Positions 1 to 6,311 of a stretch of DNA of 6,918 nucleotides are shown one piece after another. The notes beneath the pieces were generated by a model, which saw only the letters and a list, made by a program, of their open reading frames with translations, searched no databases and was not told the DNA's origin. A program made the translations under genes and the position numbers. Source of the stretch: an uncultured Prevotellaceae bacterium (GTDB lineage: Bacteria; Bacteroidota; Bacteroidia; Bacteroidales; Bacteroidaceae); the NCBI GenBank assembly GCA_946406585.1, contig CAMJLI010000104.1, positions 1-6,918 on the forward strand. The letters are read 5' to 3'. Position 1 is the stretch's first letter, and the number at the start of each line of letters is the position of its first letter.

Positions 1-50
1 GAGAAGCGGTCGCGCTTGCCGTCACGCTTTAAAATGGTATAATCCCTCAT
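1..50 (-). CDS. N-terminus of an ATP-cone protein, probably ribonucleotide reductase (partial)
   Basis: Reading the complement from an ATG at 50-48 gives MRDYTILKRDGKRDRF and then runs off the window. The stretch TILKRDGKRDRF fits the start of the ATP-cone domain (consensus like 'vikRDGrrepF'), the allosteric nucleotide-binding module at the N-terminus of class I and class III ribonucleotide reductase large subunits. An N-terminal position argues against NrdR, where a zinc ribbon comes first. NrdD (anaerobic) or NrdA are the likely candidates; 16 residues cannot separate them. A Bacteroidetes-type promoter on the same strand lies about 120 bp upstream (174-204), which supports this start. The call rests on one short motif, so product confidence is moderate. 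Confidence 0.55.
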   Translation of the reverse strand, partial: MRDYTILKRDGKRDRF

Positions 51-96
51 GGTTGCAGTTGTAGATTTTGGAAAACATTTCCACTCAATTTTCACA

Positions 97-123
97 AAAA
101 GTTTCCCATTTTGGCAAACTTTT
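97..123 (-). promoter_or_regulatory. Inverted repeat in the leader of the ATP-cone gene
   Basis: AAAAGTTT (97-104) and AAACTTTT (116-123) are perfect 8-bp inverted arms. The 11-base loop can add CCA/TGG pairs after one C-C mismatch. It lies between the predicted minus-strand start site (about 168) and the start codon at 50, so it could be an operator or a leader hairpin. It does not resemble the tandem NrdR boxes I know, so the binding protein, if any, is unknown. Confidence 0.4.
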
Positions 124-173
124 CCGAATGAACATTTTTTTAAGTTGATTATAGAGATTTTTGAAATCGGTTA

Positions 174-204
174 CAAAGATAATACAATAATCTTTTTTGT
201 GAAA
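174..204 (-). promoter_or_regulatory. Bacteroidetes-type promoter for the ATP-cone gene
   Basis: On the minus strand TATCTTTG (181-174) is a full match to the -7 consensus TAnnTTTG. TTTC (204-201) sits 19 bp upstream where TTTG is expected, so the -33 matches 3 of 4. Predicted transcription would start near 168 and leave a leader of roughly 118 nt before the ATG at 50. Confidence 0.5.
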
Positions 205-376
205 CCTTTTTGATTGTGAAAATGCCCCGATTTAAGGTATTTTAATGACTAAATTTTTACACCATTCCAAATAAAAAACCCTTTTTTCAAGGATACGATT
301 TGGTTTATAGGAGATTACGCGAAAAGGTGTACACAACCATCGTCATGTGCAAAAAATCACCAATTGCGTGGACAGG

Positions 377-1333
377 CTACAATCTTACACTTGATATGTC
401 TACCAAATGGTTTACGATGGCATAAATCGTCAATCCGGCAGGGCTATGAATTTGCAATTTCCTTGCAATATTCCTTCTGTGAGTGATAACTGTATTTATG
501 GAAATGCAAAGGTGGTCGGCAATTTCCTTGTTGCTCATTCCTTGTACAAGACTGACGACAACATCTTTTTCCCTGTCGCTGAGAGCATCGGAATTGTCAC
601 GATTTTGATAAATCATGCTTGAAATCTTTGCCGAGACATCATTTTGCTTTGTTTTCCTTTCGAGCCATCTGATGGCAGGAATGAAGATGTTCTCTTCCAC
701 CTCTGCATGCTGCGAAAGCCATTCCTCATTGTTGTAGATGTCGTAAAGGCACGAAGAGAGTTGGTTGTTGTGAAGGCCATCGCTGGGCAGGTATTTAATG
801 ATGATGCTCTTGAGTTCCCTCAGCAGGCTGTCGGTCTGTCCGTGGTGCTTGGAATATGTTTCTATGTCATAATCCCCTGTGGGTGCACCATTGATGAGGG
901 CCTCGACGTATGGGAACACCATCTTCTCTTCATATTTCATGTGCGAGCGTATGGCTCTTGCATAGTCGTCGTATAGCTTTATTATAAGCCGGGCGAGATT
1001 GTTCTTTTCATCCAAGGCATCCACAAGTTCTTTCCTTATTGCCGGCAACTGGAATCCCAAGAAATATTCATGGCTTGCCCTGAGATACTGCATGAGTGTG
1101 GGTATCGACAATTTGGACACATCGTCGAAGTCACGGTATCCATTAATGGTGAAATTGACCACAGCAAGATATGTGTAAGTGTCCACTCCTTGCTCGTCGC
1201 ACACCTCCTTGACGGTTTTGTCACCAAAACCAAGGCTGATTCCAAAACTTCCCAGACTTTGCAGCAAGTTGTAGTTGTCGCGAATGAGCGAAATCATCCT
1301 ATCGTCTGGTTCATACATCTTTTGATTTTTCAT
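377..1333 (-). CDS. LuxR-family transcriptional regulator with RIC/YtfE-like hemerythrin di-iron domain
   Basis: Cytoplasmic regulator of 318 residues counted from the ATG at 1333. Residues 28-60 resemble the ScdA_N (DUF542) domain of iron-sulfur repair di-iron proteins (SFGISLGFGDKTVKEVC), but the family's Cys-Cys pair is replaced by Gly35-Phe36. Residues about 80-225 form a hemerythrin HHE four-helix domain with candidate iron ligands His88, His131, Glu135, His164, His209 and Glu213. Their spacing nearly matches the YtfE ligands (His84, His129, Glu133, His160, His204, Glu208). Residues about 249-318 are a LuxR/NarL-type helix-turn-helix (LSDREKDVV, then SNKEIADHLCISINTVITHR). I infer an iron, oxygen or NO sensor that binds DNA through its C-terminus. 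It is divergent from the barrel-imelysin-di-heme operon and is the likely local regulator. The frame is open upstream to a GTG at 1372, but the first in-frame ATG is 1333, with another at 1318. Family assignment is firm; the signal and targets are inferred. Confidence 0.9.
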   Translation of the reverse strand: MKNQKMYEPDDRMISLIRDNYNLLQSLGSFGISLGFGDKTVKEVCDEQGVDTYTYLAVVNFTINGYRDFDDVSKLSIPTLMQYLRASHEYFLGFQLPAIRKELVDALDEKNNLARLIIKLYDDYARAIRSHMKYEEKMVFPYVEALINGAPTGDYDIETYSKHHGQTDSLLRELKSIIIKYLPSDGLHNNQLSSCLYDIYNNEEWLSQHAEVEENIFIPAIRWLERKTKQNDVSAKISSMIYQNRDNSDALSDREKDVVVSLVQGMSNKEIADHLCISINTVITHRRNIARKLQIHSPAGLTIYAIVNHLVDISSVRL

Positions 1334-1385
1334 ACTCAGAAGTAATGACAATGTGGGATATTTATGGCACACATGAATTTAAATG

Positions 1386-1416
1386 CAAAATAACACATTT
1401 CTTTTTATATCCGCAA
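1386..1416 (-). promoter_or_regulatory. Probable promoter of the di-iron regulator
   Basis: On the minus strand TTG (1416-1414) is followed after exactly 20 bp by TTATTTTG (1393-1386), which matches TAnnTTTG at all but the second base. Initiation near 1380 would give a leader of about 47 nt to the ATG at 1333. That favours 1333 over the GTG at 1372 as the start codon. Confidence 0.45.
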
Positions 1417-1454
1417 TAATAAAAAATAGGTATTTTCATTCCTGTTTTCGCCAA

Positions 1455-1473
1455 GACAATCATTATCATTAGG
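1455..1473. promoter_or_regulatory. Fur-box-like site (weak)
   Basis: GACAATCATTATCATTAGG matches the classical enterobacterial Fur box GATAATGATAATCATTATC at 14 of 19 positions by my count. It lies between the two divergent promoters and overlaps neither -33 box. The iron-related gene content makes it worth listing, but AT-rich intergenic DNA gives such matches by chance and Bacteroidetes Fur sites are less well defined. Confidence 0.25.
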
Positions 1474-1476
1474 CAT

Positions 1477-1496
1477 CAAGAAAGCATGGCATCTTG
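1477..1496. promoter_or_regulatory. Dyad CAAGA-N10-TCTTG, candidate operator
   Basis: A 5-bp inverted repeat spans 20 bp, about two helical turns, and is centred near 1486.5, about 76 bp upstream of the predicted start of the barrel operon. The direct repeat GGCATC (1472-1477 and 1488-1493) overlaps it. The position suits an activator such as the neighbouring LuxR-type protein. No known consensus is matched. Confidence 0.3.
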
Positions 1497-1525
1497 CAAC
1501 AGCACCATTTTACCCATTTTAAAGT

Positions 1526-1557
1526 ATTGCATGGAAAATGTGACATCAATACCTTTG
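1526..1557 (+). promoter_or_regulatory. Promoter of the barrel-imelysin-di-heme operon
   Basis: ATTG (1526-1529) followed after 20 bp by TACCTTTG (1550-1557) fits the Bacteroidetes housekeeping promoter (TTTG, 19-21 bp, TAnnTTTG): the -7 is complete and the -33 has 3 of 4 bases. Transcription should start near 1563 and give a leader of about 105 nt. The leader holds the 10-bp palindrome GTTCCGGAAC (1578-1587), a possible operator just inside the transcript. No Shine-Dalgarno sequence precedes the ATG at 1668, as is normal in this phylum. Confidence 0.65.
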
Positions 1558-1667
1558 CACTCGACAAGAAAACGAGCGTTCCGGAACCATAAAGACAGGT
1601 GTCAAAGAGGAGATAGGAATGCGGTCTTCTTTTTGAGAACTCTTATAATAAAAACAGTAAAAGAACA

Positions 1668-2969
1668 ATGTCAATAAAGGAAAAGATAGCGGCAACTTTT
1701 GTTGTATTAGGCGCATGCACACCTATGGTTGCCCAGGAAAGTGCTGTCGATAGCGTGATGCAACATGTTACAGGCAAACGACTTAGTCTGGGCGGATATG
1801 GCGAGGTGGGCTTTACCCGCAATTTTTACAGTGACCATGTAAGCCGTTACAGCCAACCCGAAAATCACAAGGACGACCCCAGCCATGGGAAATTCGACAT
1901 TCCACATGCCGTCATATATGTAGGCTATGACTTCGGCAAGGGCTGGACAATGGGCACCGAAATAGAATTCGAGCATGGCGGCACTGGCATTGCATACGAA
2001 AAGGAAGACGAAGAAGGTGGTGAATGGGAACAGGAGACAGAAAAAGGTGGAGAGGTGGAACTGGAGCAGTTCTGGATTCAAAAATCGTTCGCTCCCTGGG
2101 CCAACATACGCCTGGGACATATCGTAGTACCCGTAGGACTGAACAACGCCCATCACGAGCCGCTCAATTTCTTCACTGTCTATCGCCCGGAAGGCGAGAA
2201 CACCATAATGCCCTCGACATGGCACCAGACTGGCGTGAGCTTTTGGGGACGGCATGGCGATTTTCGTTATGAGGCACAATTGCTTGCGGGACTGAATGCA
2301 GACAACTTCACCAACACAGGATGGATACACAAGGGGCACAAGTCGCCTATGGAATACGATGTAGCCAACAAGTTTGGAGTATCTCTCAGACTGGACAACT
2401 ATAGTGTGCCAGGACTGCGCATGGCACTAAGCGGATACTATGGTCACAGCATTGGCAACAGCTATCCAAGAAATGCCAGCGGAGTGGACAACGAATACAA
2501 GGGCAAAGTGATAATCGGGTCCTTCGACTTCACCTTCAACAGGTACAACTGGATTGTAAGAGGGCAAGCCGACTATGGCTACCTAAGCGATGCTGAACAG
2601 CTGAAATACGTTTACAACCGCCTCAATTCCAAATCACCATTCAAGCACTCTGCCTTTGTCAGCAAAAACGCCTATTGCGTCGGCATCGAGGCAGGATACG
2701 ACGTATTCTCCAACATCGAGGCACTGCGAGCTCAGAAACAAAAGATGTATGTGTTCGGACGCTATGAGGCATACGACCCATACGCCAGCAAGACAAAGGA
2801 CACCCCATACGACTACACGTCGGTGAAACGCATCGCTGCCGGTGTAAACTATTACCCCATCCCGCAGATTGCCATAAAAGCGGAATATTCACAGCGCATT
2901 CTGAAAAAGATATACAACAACGAGCCATCGGTCAGCTTAGGCATTGCTTACGAAGGATTCTTCAAATAG
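1668..2969 (+). CDS. Outer-membrane beta-barrel, porin-like protein
   Basis: A 433-residue exported protein. The N-terminus has Lys4 and Lys6, a hydrophobic core (about 7-16) and a cleavage region ending VAQ (21-23), typical of Bacteroidetes outer-membrane proteins. From about residue 38 it alternates aromatic and polar strands (RLSLGGYGEVGFT, AVIYVGYDFG, ANIRLGHIVVPVG, GVSLRLDNY) and ends in an aromatic strand (SLGIAYEGFFK). The layout recalls OprO/OprP-like 'phosphate-selective' porins, but substrate cannot be inferred. Residues 111-133 contain 12 Glu/Asp and probably form a strongly acidic loop; histidines cluster at 67-80 and 162-163. Both could favour cations. LGAC at 14-17 also reads as a lipobox; I prefer signal peptidase I because lipidation would be unusual for a barrel. 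It is first in the operon, 74 bp before the imelysin gene, and presumably forms the outer-membrane passage for the system. Confidence 0.8.
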   Translation: MSIKEKIAATFVVLGACTPMVAQESAVDSVMQHVTGKRLSLGGYGEVGFTRNFYSDHVSRYSQPENHKDDPSHGKFDIPHAVIYVGYDFGKGWTMGTEIEFEHGGTGIAYEKEDEEGGEWEQETEKGGEVELEQFWIQKSFAPWANIRLGHIVVPVGLNNAHHEPLNFFTVYRPEGENTIMPSTWHQTGVSFWGRHGDFRYEAQLLAGLNADNFTNTGWIHKGHKSPMEYDVANKFGVSLRLDNYSVPGLRMALSGYYGHSIGNSYPRNASGVDNEYKGKVIIGSFDFTFNRYNWIVRGQADYGYLSDAEQLKYVYNRLNSKSPFKHSAFVSKNAYCVGIEAGYDVFSNIEALRAQKQKMYVFGRYEAYDPYASKTKDTPYDYTSVKRIAAGVNYYPIPQIAIKAEYSQRILKKIYNNEPSVSLGIAYEGFFK

Positions 2970-3043
2970 AAAAAAGTTTGCAGAACCATCGAATTACATT
3001 TAATTGAAAAAGAATACATTACAAACATAAAAACAGATAAGAA

Positions 3044-4333
3044 ATGACAAAGACCATCAAGTATGCACTGATTTTTGCAGTCAGCATCAACATGTCGGCC
3101 ACATTCATTGCTTGCAGCGATGATGACGACAACAAAAAAGGCAACAACAACGAATCGACCATTGTAGTGGATGCCAAGTACAAGGACAAGAAACATGGGC
3201 AATCGGCCATTGACGCTTGCACGGACGTGGTGAAACAATTCGAGGCGGCAAACGCCACAATACAGCAGTCGAACCTCACCAAAGAACAAGAAGCCTATCT
3301 GCGCAACGTATTGACAAATCTGGTGAAAAATGTGATAGTGCCAACATACACAAAGTTGGCTGACGACGTGGAAGACCTGGAAAAGACACTCAATGGACTG
3401 ACCGTGAACAGCATCACACAAGACCAAATAAACAGAGCCTGCAAAGACTTCAAGGATGCCCGTGAAAACTGGGAACGAAGCGAGGCATTCCTCATGGGAG
3501 CAGCCTCCGACTTCGACATTGACCCCACCATCGACTCATGGCCACTCAACCGCACCCTCCTGTTAAGCTATTTCAACAACGGCATGAACAATGAAATGCT
3601 GGAAGATGCCACCATCCTCGGTTTCCATGCCTTGGAGTTCATTCTCTTCCGCAATGGACAACCACGCAAGGTGGAAGAATTCAAGGCAAACGACACCTAC
3701 AAGAACTTCACGCATGTGAGCGGCGAGAAGGAACTCGCCTACGCACAGACCATCTGCAACCTGCTCAAGCAACGCTGCTATCAACTGCAAGTGGCTTGGG
3801 AAGGCCCCACCAACGCCAATGCCGCACGCATGCAGGTGGTGAAAAATGCAAAGCTCGACTATACGACCGAATTGGGCCTGCCTTTTGGCGAAAACCTGAT
3901 TCAAGCAGGGAGCAACAGCAGCACTTTCCCCACACTGAAGAATGCCATAACACAGGTGCTCTCTGCTGATGAAGGCAGCTGTGTGGGCATCGCCAACGAA
4001 GTGGGGACGGCAAAGATAGCCAATCCTTTCACTGCCGGAGACATCTCCTACGTGGAGTCACCCTACAGCTACAATTCCATCACAGACTTCCAAGACAACA
4101 TACGCTCCATACGGAATGTGTGGTATTGCAGCACCAATGGCAGTCCAGCCAGTGTGAGTTTCAAGAACTTCTTCGACAATGTAGGACAATCGGCAACCAA
4201 CACCGCCGTAGTCACAGCCTTTGAGAATGCCATCAACAAGATCGGGGAAATGCCTGCACCATTTGTAAAATACTGCTCCACAATATGGGGCAAGGAATTT
4301 GTGGATGATGAAGACTGGAACGTGGATGAATAA
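3044..4333 (+). CDS. Imelysin-family (M75-like) surface lipoprotein
   Basis: A 429-residue lipoprotein. The signal peptide ends in the lipobox FIAC with Cys24 as lipid anchor, followed directly by SDDDD, which matches the lipoprotein surface-export signal described in Bacteroides; I infer a cell-surface location. Imelysin hallmarks are ARENWERSEAFLMG (139-152), DSWPLN (164-169) and the GxHxxE motif GFHALE (193-198). The fold is two helical bundles related to EfeO and to the ICMP and IPA proteins. Family members are linked to iron uptake; peptidase activity has been debated. Seven further cysteines (59, 133, 238, 245, 313, 362, 411) could form disulfides. It lies between the barrel gene and the di-heme oxidoreductase gene. 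Imelysin and DUF1111 genes are also neighbours in other bacteria such as Pseudomonas, from memory. The start is set by the signal peptide; the leader is A-rich without a Shine-Dalgarno sequence. Confidence 0.92.
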   Translation: MTKTIKYALIFAVSINMSATFIACSDDDDNKKGNNNESTIVVDAKYKDKKHGQSAIDACTDVVKQFEAANATIQQSNLTKEQEAYLRNVLTNLVKNVIVPTYTKLADDVEDLEKTLNGLTVNSITQDQINRACKDFKDARENWERSEAFLMGAASDFDIDPTIDSWPLNRTLLLSYFNNGMNNEMLEDATILGFHALEFILFRNGQPRKVEEFKANDTYKNFTHVSGEKELAYAQTICNLLKQRCYQLQVAWEGPTNANAARMQVVKNAKLDYTTELGLPFGENLIQAGSNSSTFPTLKNAITQVLSADEGSCVGIANEVGTAKIANPFTAGDISYVESPYSYNSITDFQDNIRSIRNVWYCSTNGSPASVSFKNFFDNVGQSATNTAVVTAFENAINKIGEMPAPFVKYCSTIWGKEFVDDEDWNVDE

Positions 4334-4364
4334 GTCAGAGAATTATTTTATTAAATAACCAAAC

Positions 4365-4408
4365 ACCTCCAAAGCGTCTTGCCAAAAACGGCATGATGCT
4401 TTGGAGGT
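4365..4408 (+). terminator. Strong intercistronic hairpin between imelysin and di-heme genes
   Basis: ACCTCCAAAGC (4365-4375) pairs perfectly with GCTTTGGAGGT (4398-4408). Inside, TGCC (4380-4383) pairs with GGCA (4390-4393) around the loop AAAAAC. No T-run follows; the next bases are TGAATGATAATA. It is therefore more likely a partial terminator, an RNA-processing site or a 3'-end stabiliser that sets the ratio of imelysin to oxidoreductase than a full stop. I see no good TAnnTTTG promoter between it and the ATG at 4440, which implies read-through. Confidence 0.6.
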
Positions 4409-4439
4409 TGAATGATAATATAACACCTATCAGTTACAA

Positions 4440-6209
4440 ATGAAAGACATAAGAAAGATAACAAGAATTGGTGTCGTGGGAGTGCTGTCTGTGCTGACAC
4501 TCTCGGCTTGCCATGATGATGACAACAACGACAACCTGGGGACGCTTACCCCATCCGACGAAGTGTTCGGCAAAGGCAATGAGGTTTTCAGCGCAGAGGA
4601 ATGGTATCCTGGAGGGAAGTTGGGCACAACAGAGAAAGCCAGCTATTCTGCCGCCGCTCCCGCTGTGGTAAAGATTGCAGGCATGGAAGAAGACTTCAAT
4701 ACTGGAGAAGACTTCTTCGAACATCTATACACCTTCGAGCAGCAACCCAGAAAAGGTTTGGGGCCGGCATGGGTACGCAACAGCTGCATCCATTGCCACC
4801 CCTCCTACGGACACGGAAAACGACAGACCGAGTATAGGGCAAACACCATAGGCAACGGCTATCTGCTTGTAATCTATCATCCCAACAACAATGCATACAT
4901 CAGCGAAGTGACAGGCATGCCACAGACTCAGGCCATGACACCTTTCGAGCCCCCAATCGACGAGAGCCAGATCAACATCCAGTGGAAAGAAGTCAAGGAA
5001 ATGGAGAGCGGGCTGCCCATGAAGTTCCCCGATGGCGAAAGCTACTCTCTCATTTATCCAGAGGTGAACATACCGCAGTCTGCTTTCAACACCAACCCCA
5101 AGCCCGAAAACTACGTAGTGAGGCTTGAATCCACCATAGGACTCTACGGCACCGGACTGCTCGACGCCATCACCGACGAGGACATGCGAGAGCAATACCG
5201 CGCCGAAGCACCTTACGTGGACTTGAACCCAGCGATATGGGACAAGGCCTCAAACGACTTCGCCGCATCGGCGTATTATAGTGCGCCCTACAACGACCTG
5301 GGCACATTCCGAGGGTCTCACGGTCCTGTGAAACGATTCACCTACGCCATGACACGCGGTTCGCTGCAAGATGGCGCTGGTGCAAATGCCATCTGGAACA
5401 TCACAAATGTCACTCGTTCCGACCGCCATTTCCTATACTCCACACCTGCATGGGCAAAGGCACAAAGCGAGAACCCAAATGTCATCAGCTACATCAAGCA
5501 ACATGGCGCAGACAGCAACAGCATCCTTCACCCATACTATGCCGACGGCACCGAAGCCGGCATTTCCGCTCGCGTGAACGAAATCCTAAGCACCACGTCG
5601 ATAGCCAAGAAAGAGACATTCGACAAATACCTCTTCTTGGGTTCGCCTTACAACAAGCGTGAGGAGATGACCGACAAGCAGTACTACCAATTCATGGTGT
5701 GGCATCGTGGCCTTGCCGTGCCCGCCGCACGCGACCTTGACGACTCCAGCGTGAAACGTGGCAAGAAACTCTTCACCGAGATGGGCTGCGCCCAATGCCA
5801 CCGTCCGTCGTGGAAGACCGGCAGCGACAACATGTGGGTGGATGCCGCCATCAAGAGTTATGCCGACGCCAACGGCCTTGCAAAAGATGGCGACTACACG
5901 AAACTGCTTCCCAAATACTCCAACCAGATTATCTGGCCTTACACCGACATGGTGCAACACCGCCTGTTCATGATCAACGACATACGCACCGGATGGTGCC
6001 GCACAACACCATTATGGGGGAGAGGCCTGTCACGCCAACTGACTGGCGCCGACGACCGTCTTCACGACTGCCGCGCACGCACTGAGGTGGAGGCCATAAT
6101 GTGGCATGGATATTCCAAGCAAAGCGACGCCTACGACTCCACTGTCAAGTTTTTCAATCTCAGCAAGAGCGACCGTGATGCTGTCGTGAAATTCATACGC
6201 TCCATCTGA
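4440..6209 (+). CDS. Di-heme c-type oxidoreductase lipoprotein (DUF1111 / DHOR family)
   Basis: A 589-residue lipoprotein with a hydrophobic signal peptide ending in LSAC (lipid Cys24) and the acidic tail HDDDNND, a probable surface-export signal. Two heme-attachment motifs are visible: CIHCH (116-120) and CAQCH (450-454). Further family marks are WPYTDMVQH (499-507), RTTPLWGRG (521-529) and LHDCRARTEVEAIMWHG (541-557), close to the DHOR patterns TPPLWG and LHDGRA-EEAI-WHG. This family was once called 'thiol oxidoreductase' and has a peroxidase-like two-heme layout; substrates are mostly unknown. Two extra cysteines, Cys520 and Cys544, fall inside otherwise conserved motifs and could pair as a disulfide. 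As the last operon gene beside an imelysin it probably does redox chemistry on iron or a bound ligand outside the cell (inference). It needs a cytochrome c maturation system, and such a gene starts downstream at 6457. Confidence 0.93.
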   Translation: MKDIRKITRIGVVGVLSVLTLSACHDDDNNDNLGTLTPSDEVFGKGNEVFSAEEWYPGGKLGTTEKASYSAAAPAVVKIAGMEEDFNTGEDFFEHLYTFEQQPRKGLGPAWVRNSCIHCHPSYGHGKRQTEYRANTIGNGYLLVIYHPNNNAYISEVTGMPQTQAMTPFEPPIDESQINIQWKEVKEMESGLPMKFPDGESYSLIYPEVNIPQSAFNTNPKPENYVVRLESTIGLYGTGLLDAITDEDMREQYRAEAPYVDLNPAIWDKASNDFAASAYYSAPYNDLGTFRGSHGPVKRFTYAMTRGSLQDGAGANAIWNITNVTRSDRHFLYSTPAWAKAQSENPNVISYIKQHGADSNSILHPYYADGTEAGISARVNEILSTTSIAKKETFDKYLFLGSPYNKREEMTDKQYYQFMVWHRGLAVPAARDLDDSSVKRGKKLFTEMGCAQCHRPSWKTGSDNMWVDAAIKSYADANGLAKDGDYTKLLPKYSNQIIWPYTDMVQHRLFMINDIRTGWCRTTPLWGRGLSRQLTGADDRLHDCRARTEVEAIMWHGYSKQSDAYDSTVKFFNLSKSDRDAVVKFIRSI

Positions 6210-6221
6210 CAACGTCCAATA

Positions 6222-6253
6222 GTTGGCAAGCTGCACATGGCAGGCTTGCCAAC
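6222..6253 (+). terminator. Rho-independent-type terminator of the operon
   Basis: GTTGGCAAG (6222-6230) pairs with CTTGCCAAC (6245-6253). The stem can continue past a one-base bulge as CTGC (6231-6234) with GCAG (6240-6243) around the loop ACATG. It is followed by ATTTCTTC, a short T-rich tail. It starts 12 bases after the oxidoreductase stop codon, the usual place for an operon terminator. Confidence 0.75.
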
Positions 6254-6311
6254 ATTTCTTCATAAGTAGGTGATCAAAATTAGATGATAGTATTTTATGA
6301 TTTATTTGGAT

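Larger units (their letters stand above)
51..376. other. Non-coding AT-rich intergenic region
   Basis: I see no credible gene in these 326 bases. It separates the minus-strand ATP-cone gene from the 3' end of the minus-strand regulator. It contains the probable promoter of the ATP-cone gene (174-204) and an inverted repeat in its leader (97-123). Other small structures are a weak A6-CCC-T6 hairpin (273-287), which could help end the regulator transcript, and the 8-bp palindrome GTGTACAC (327-334). No GC-rich terminator, tRNA or riboswitch fold was recognised. Confidence 0.7.

Noticed and set aside
273..287. A6-CCC-T6 hairpin as terminator of the regulator gene
   Set aside because: The stem has only A-T pairs and lies about 90 bp past the stop codon; too weak to call.
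1334..1372. GTG start extending the regulator by 13 residues
   Set aside because: The extension MCHKYPTLSLLLS has no domain match and lies in the predicted leader; the ATG at 1333 is preferred, though not proven.
1644..1649. TATAAT before the barrel gene as an E. coli-like -10
   Set aside because: The Bacteroidetes sigma factor uses TAnnTTTG, and a better-spaced promoter exists at 1526-1557; an AT-rich leader makes TATAAT likely by chance.
1486..1677. Plus-strand open frame of 63 codons before the barrel gene
   Set aside because: It starts upstream of the predicted promoter, spans the -33 and -7 elements, overlaps the barrel start and has no recognisable motif.
1668..1740. Barrel protein as a lipoprotein through LGAC at residues 14-17
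   Set aside because: The match is real, but barrels are normally released by signal peptidase I and VAQ at 21-23 gives a good site; kept as a note only.
1707..2339. Minus-strand open frame of 210 codons
   Set aside because: It is antisense to the barrel gene, whose sequence has a signal peptide and beta-strand pattern; the antisense product shows no domain.
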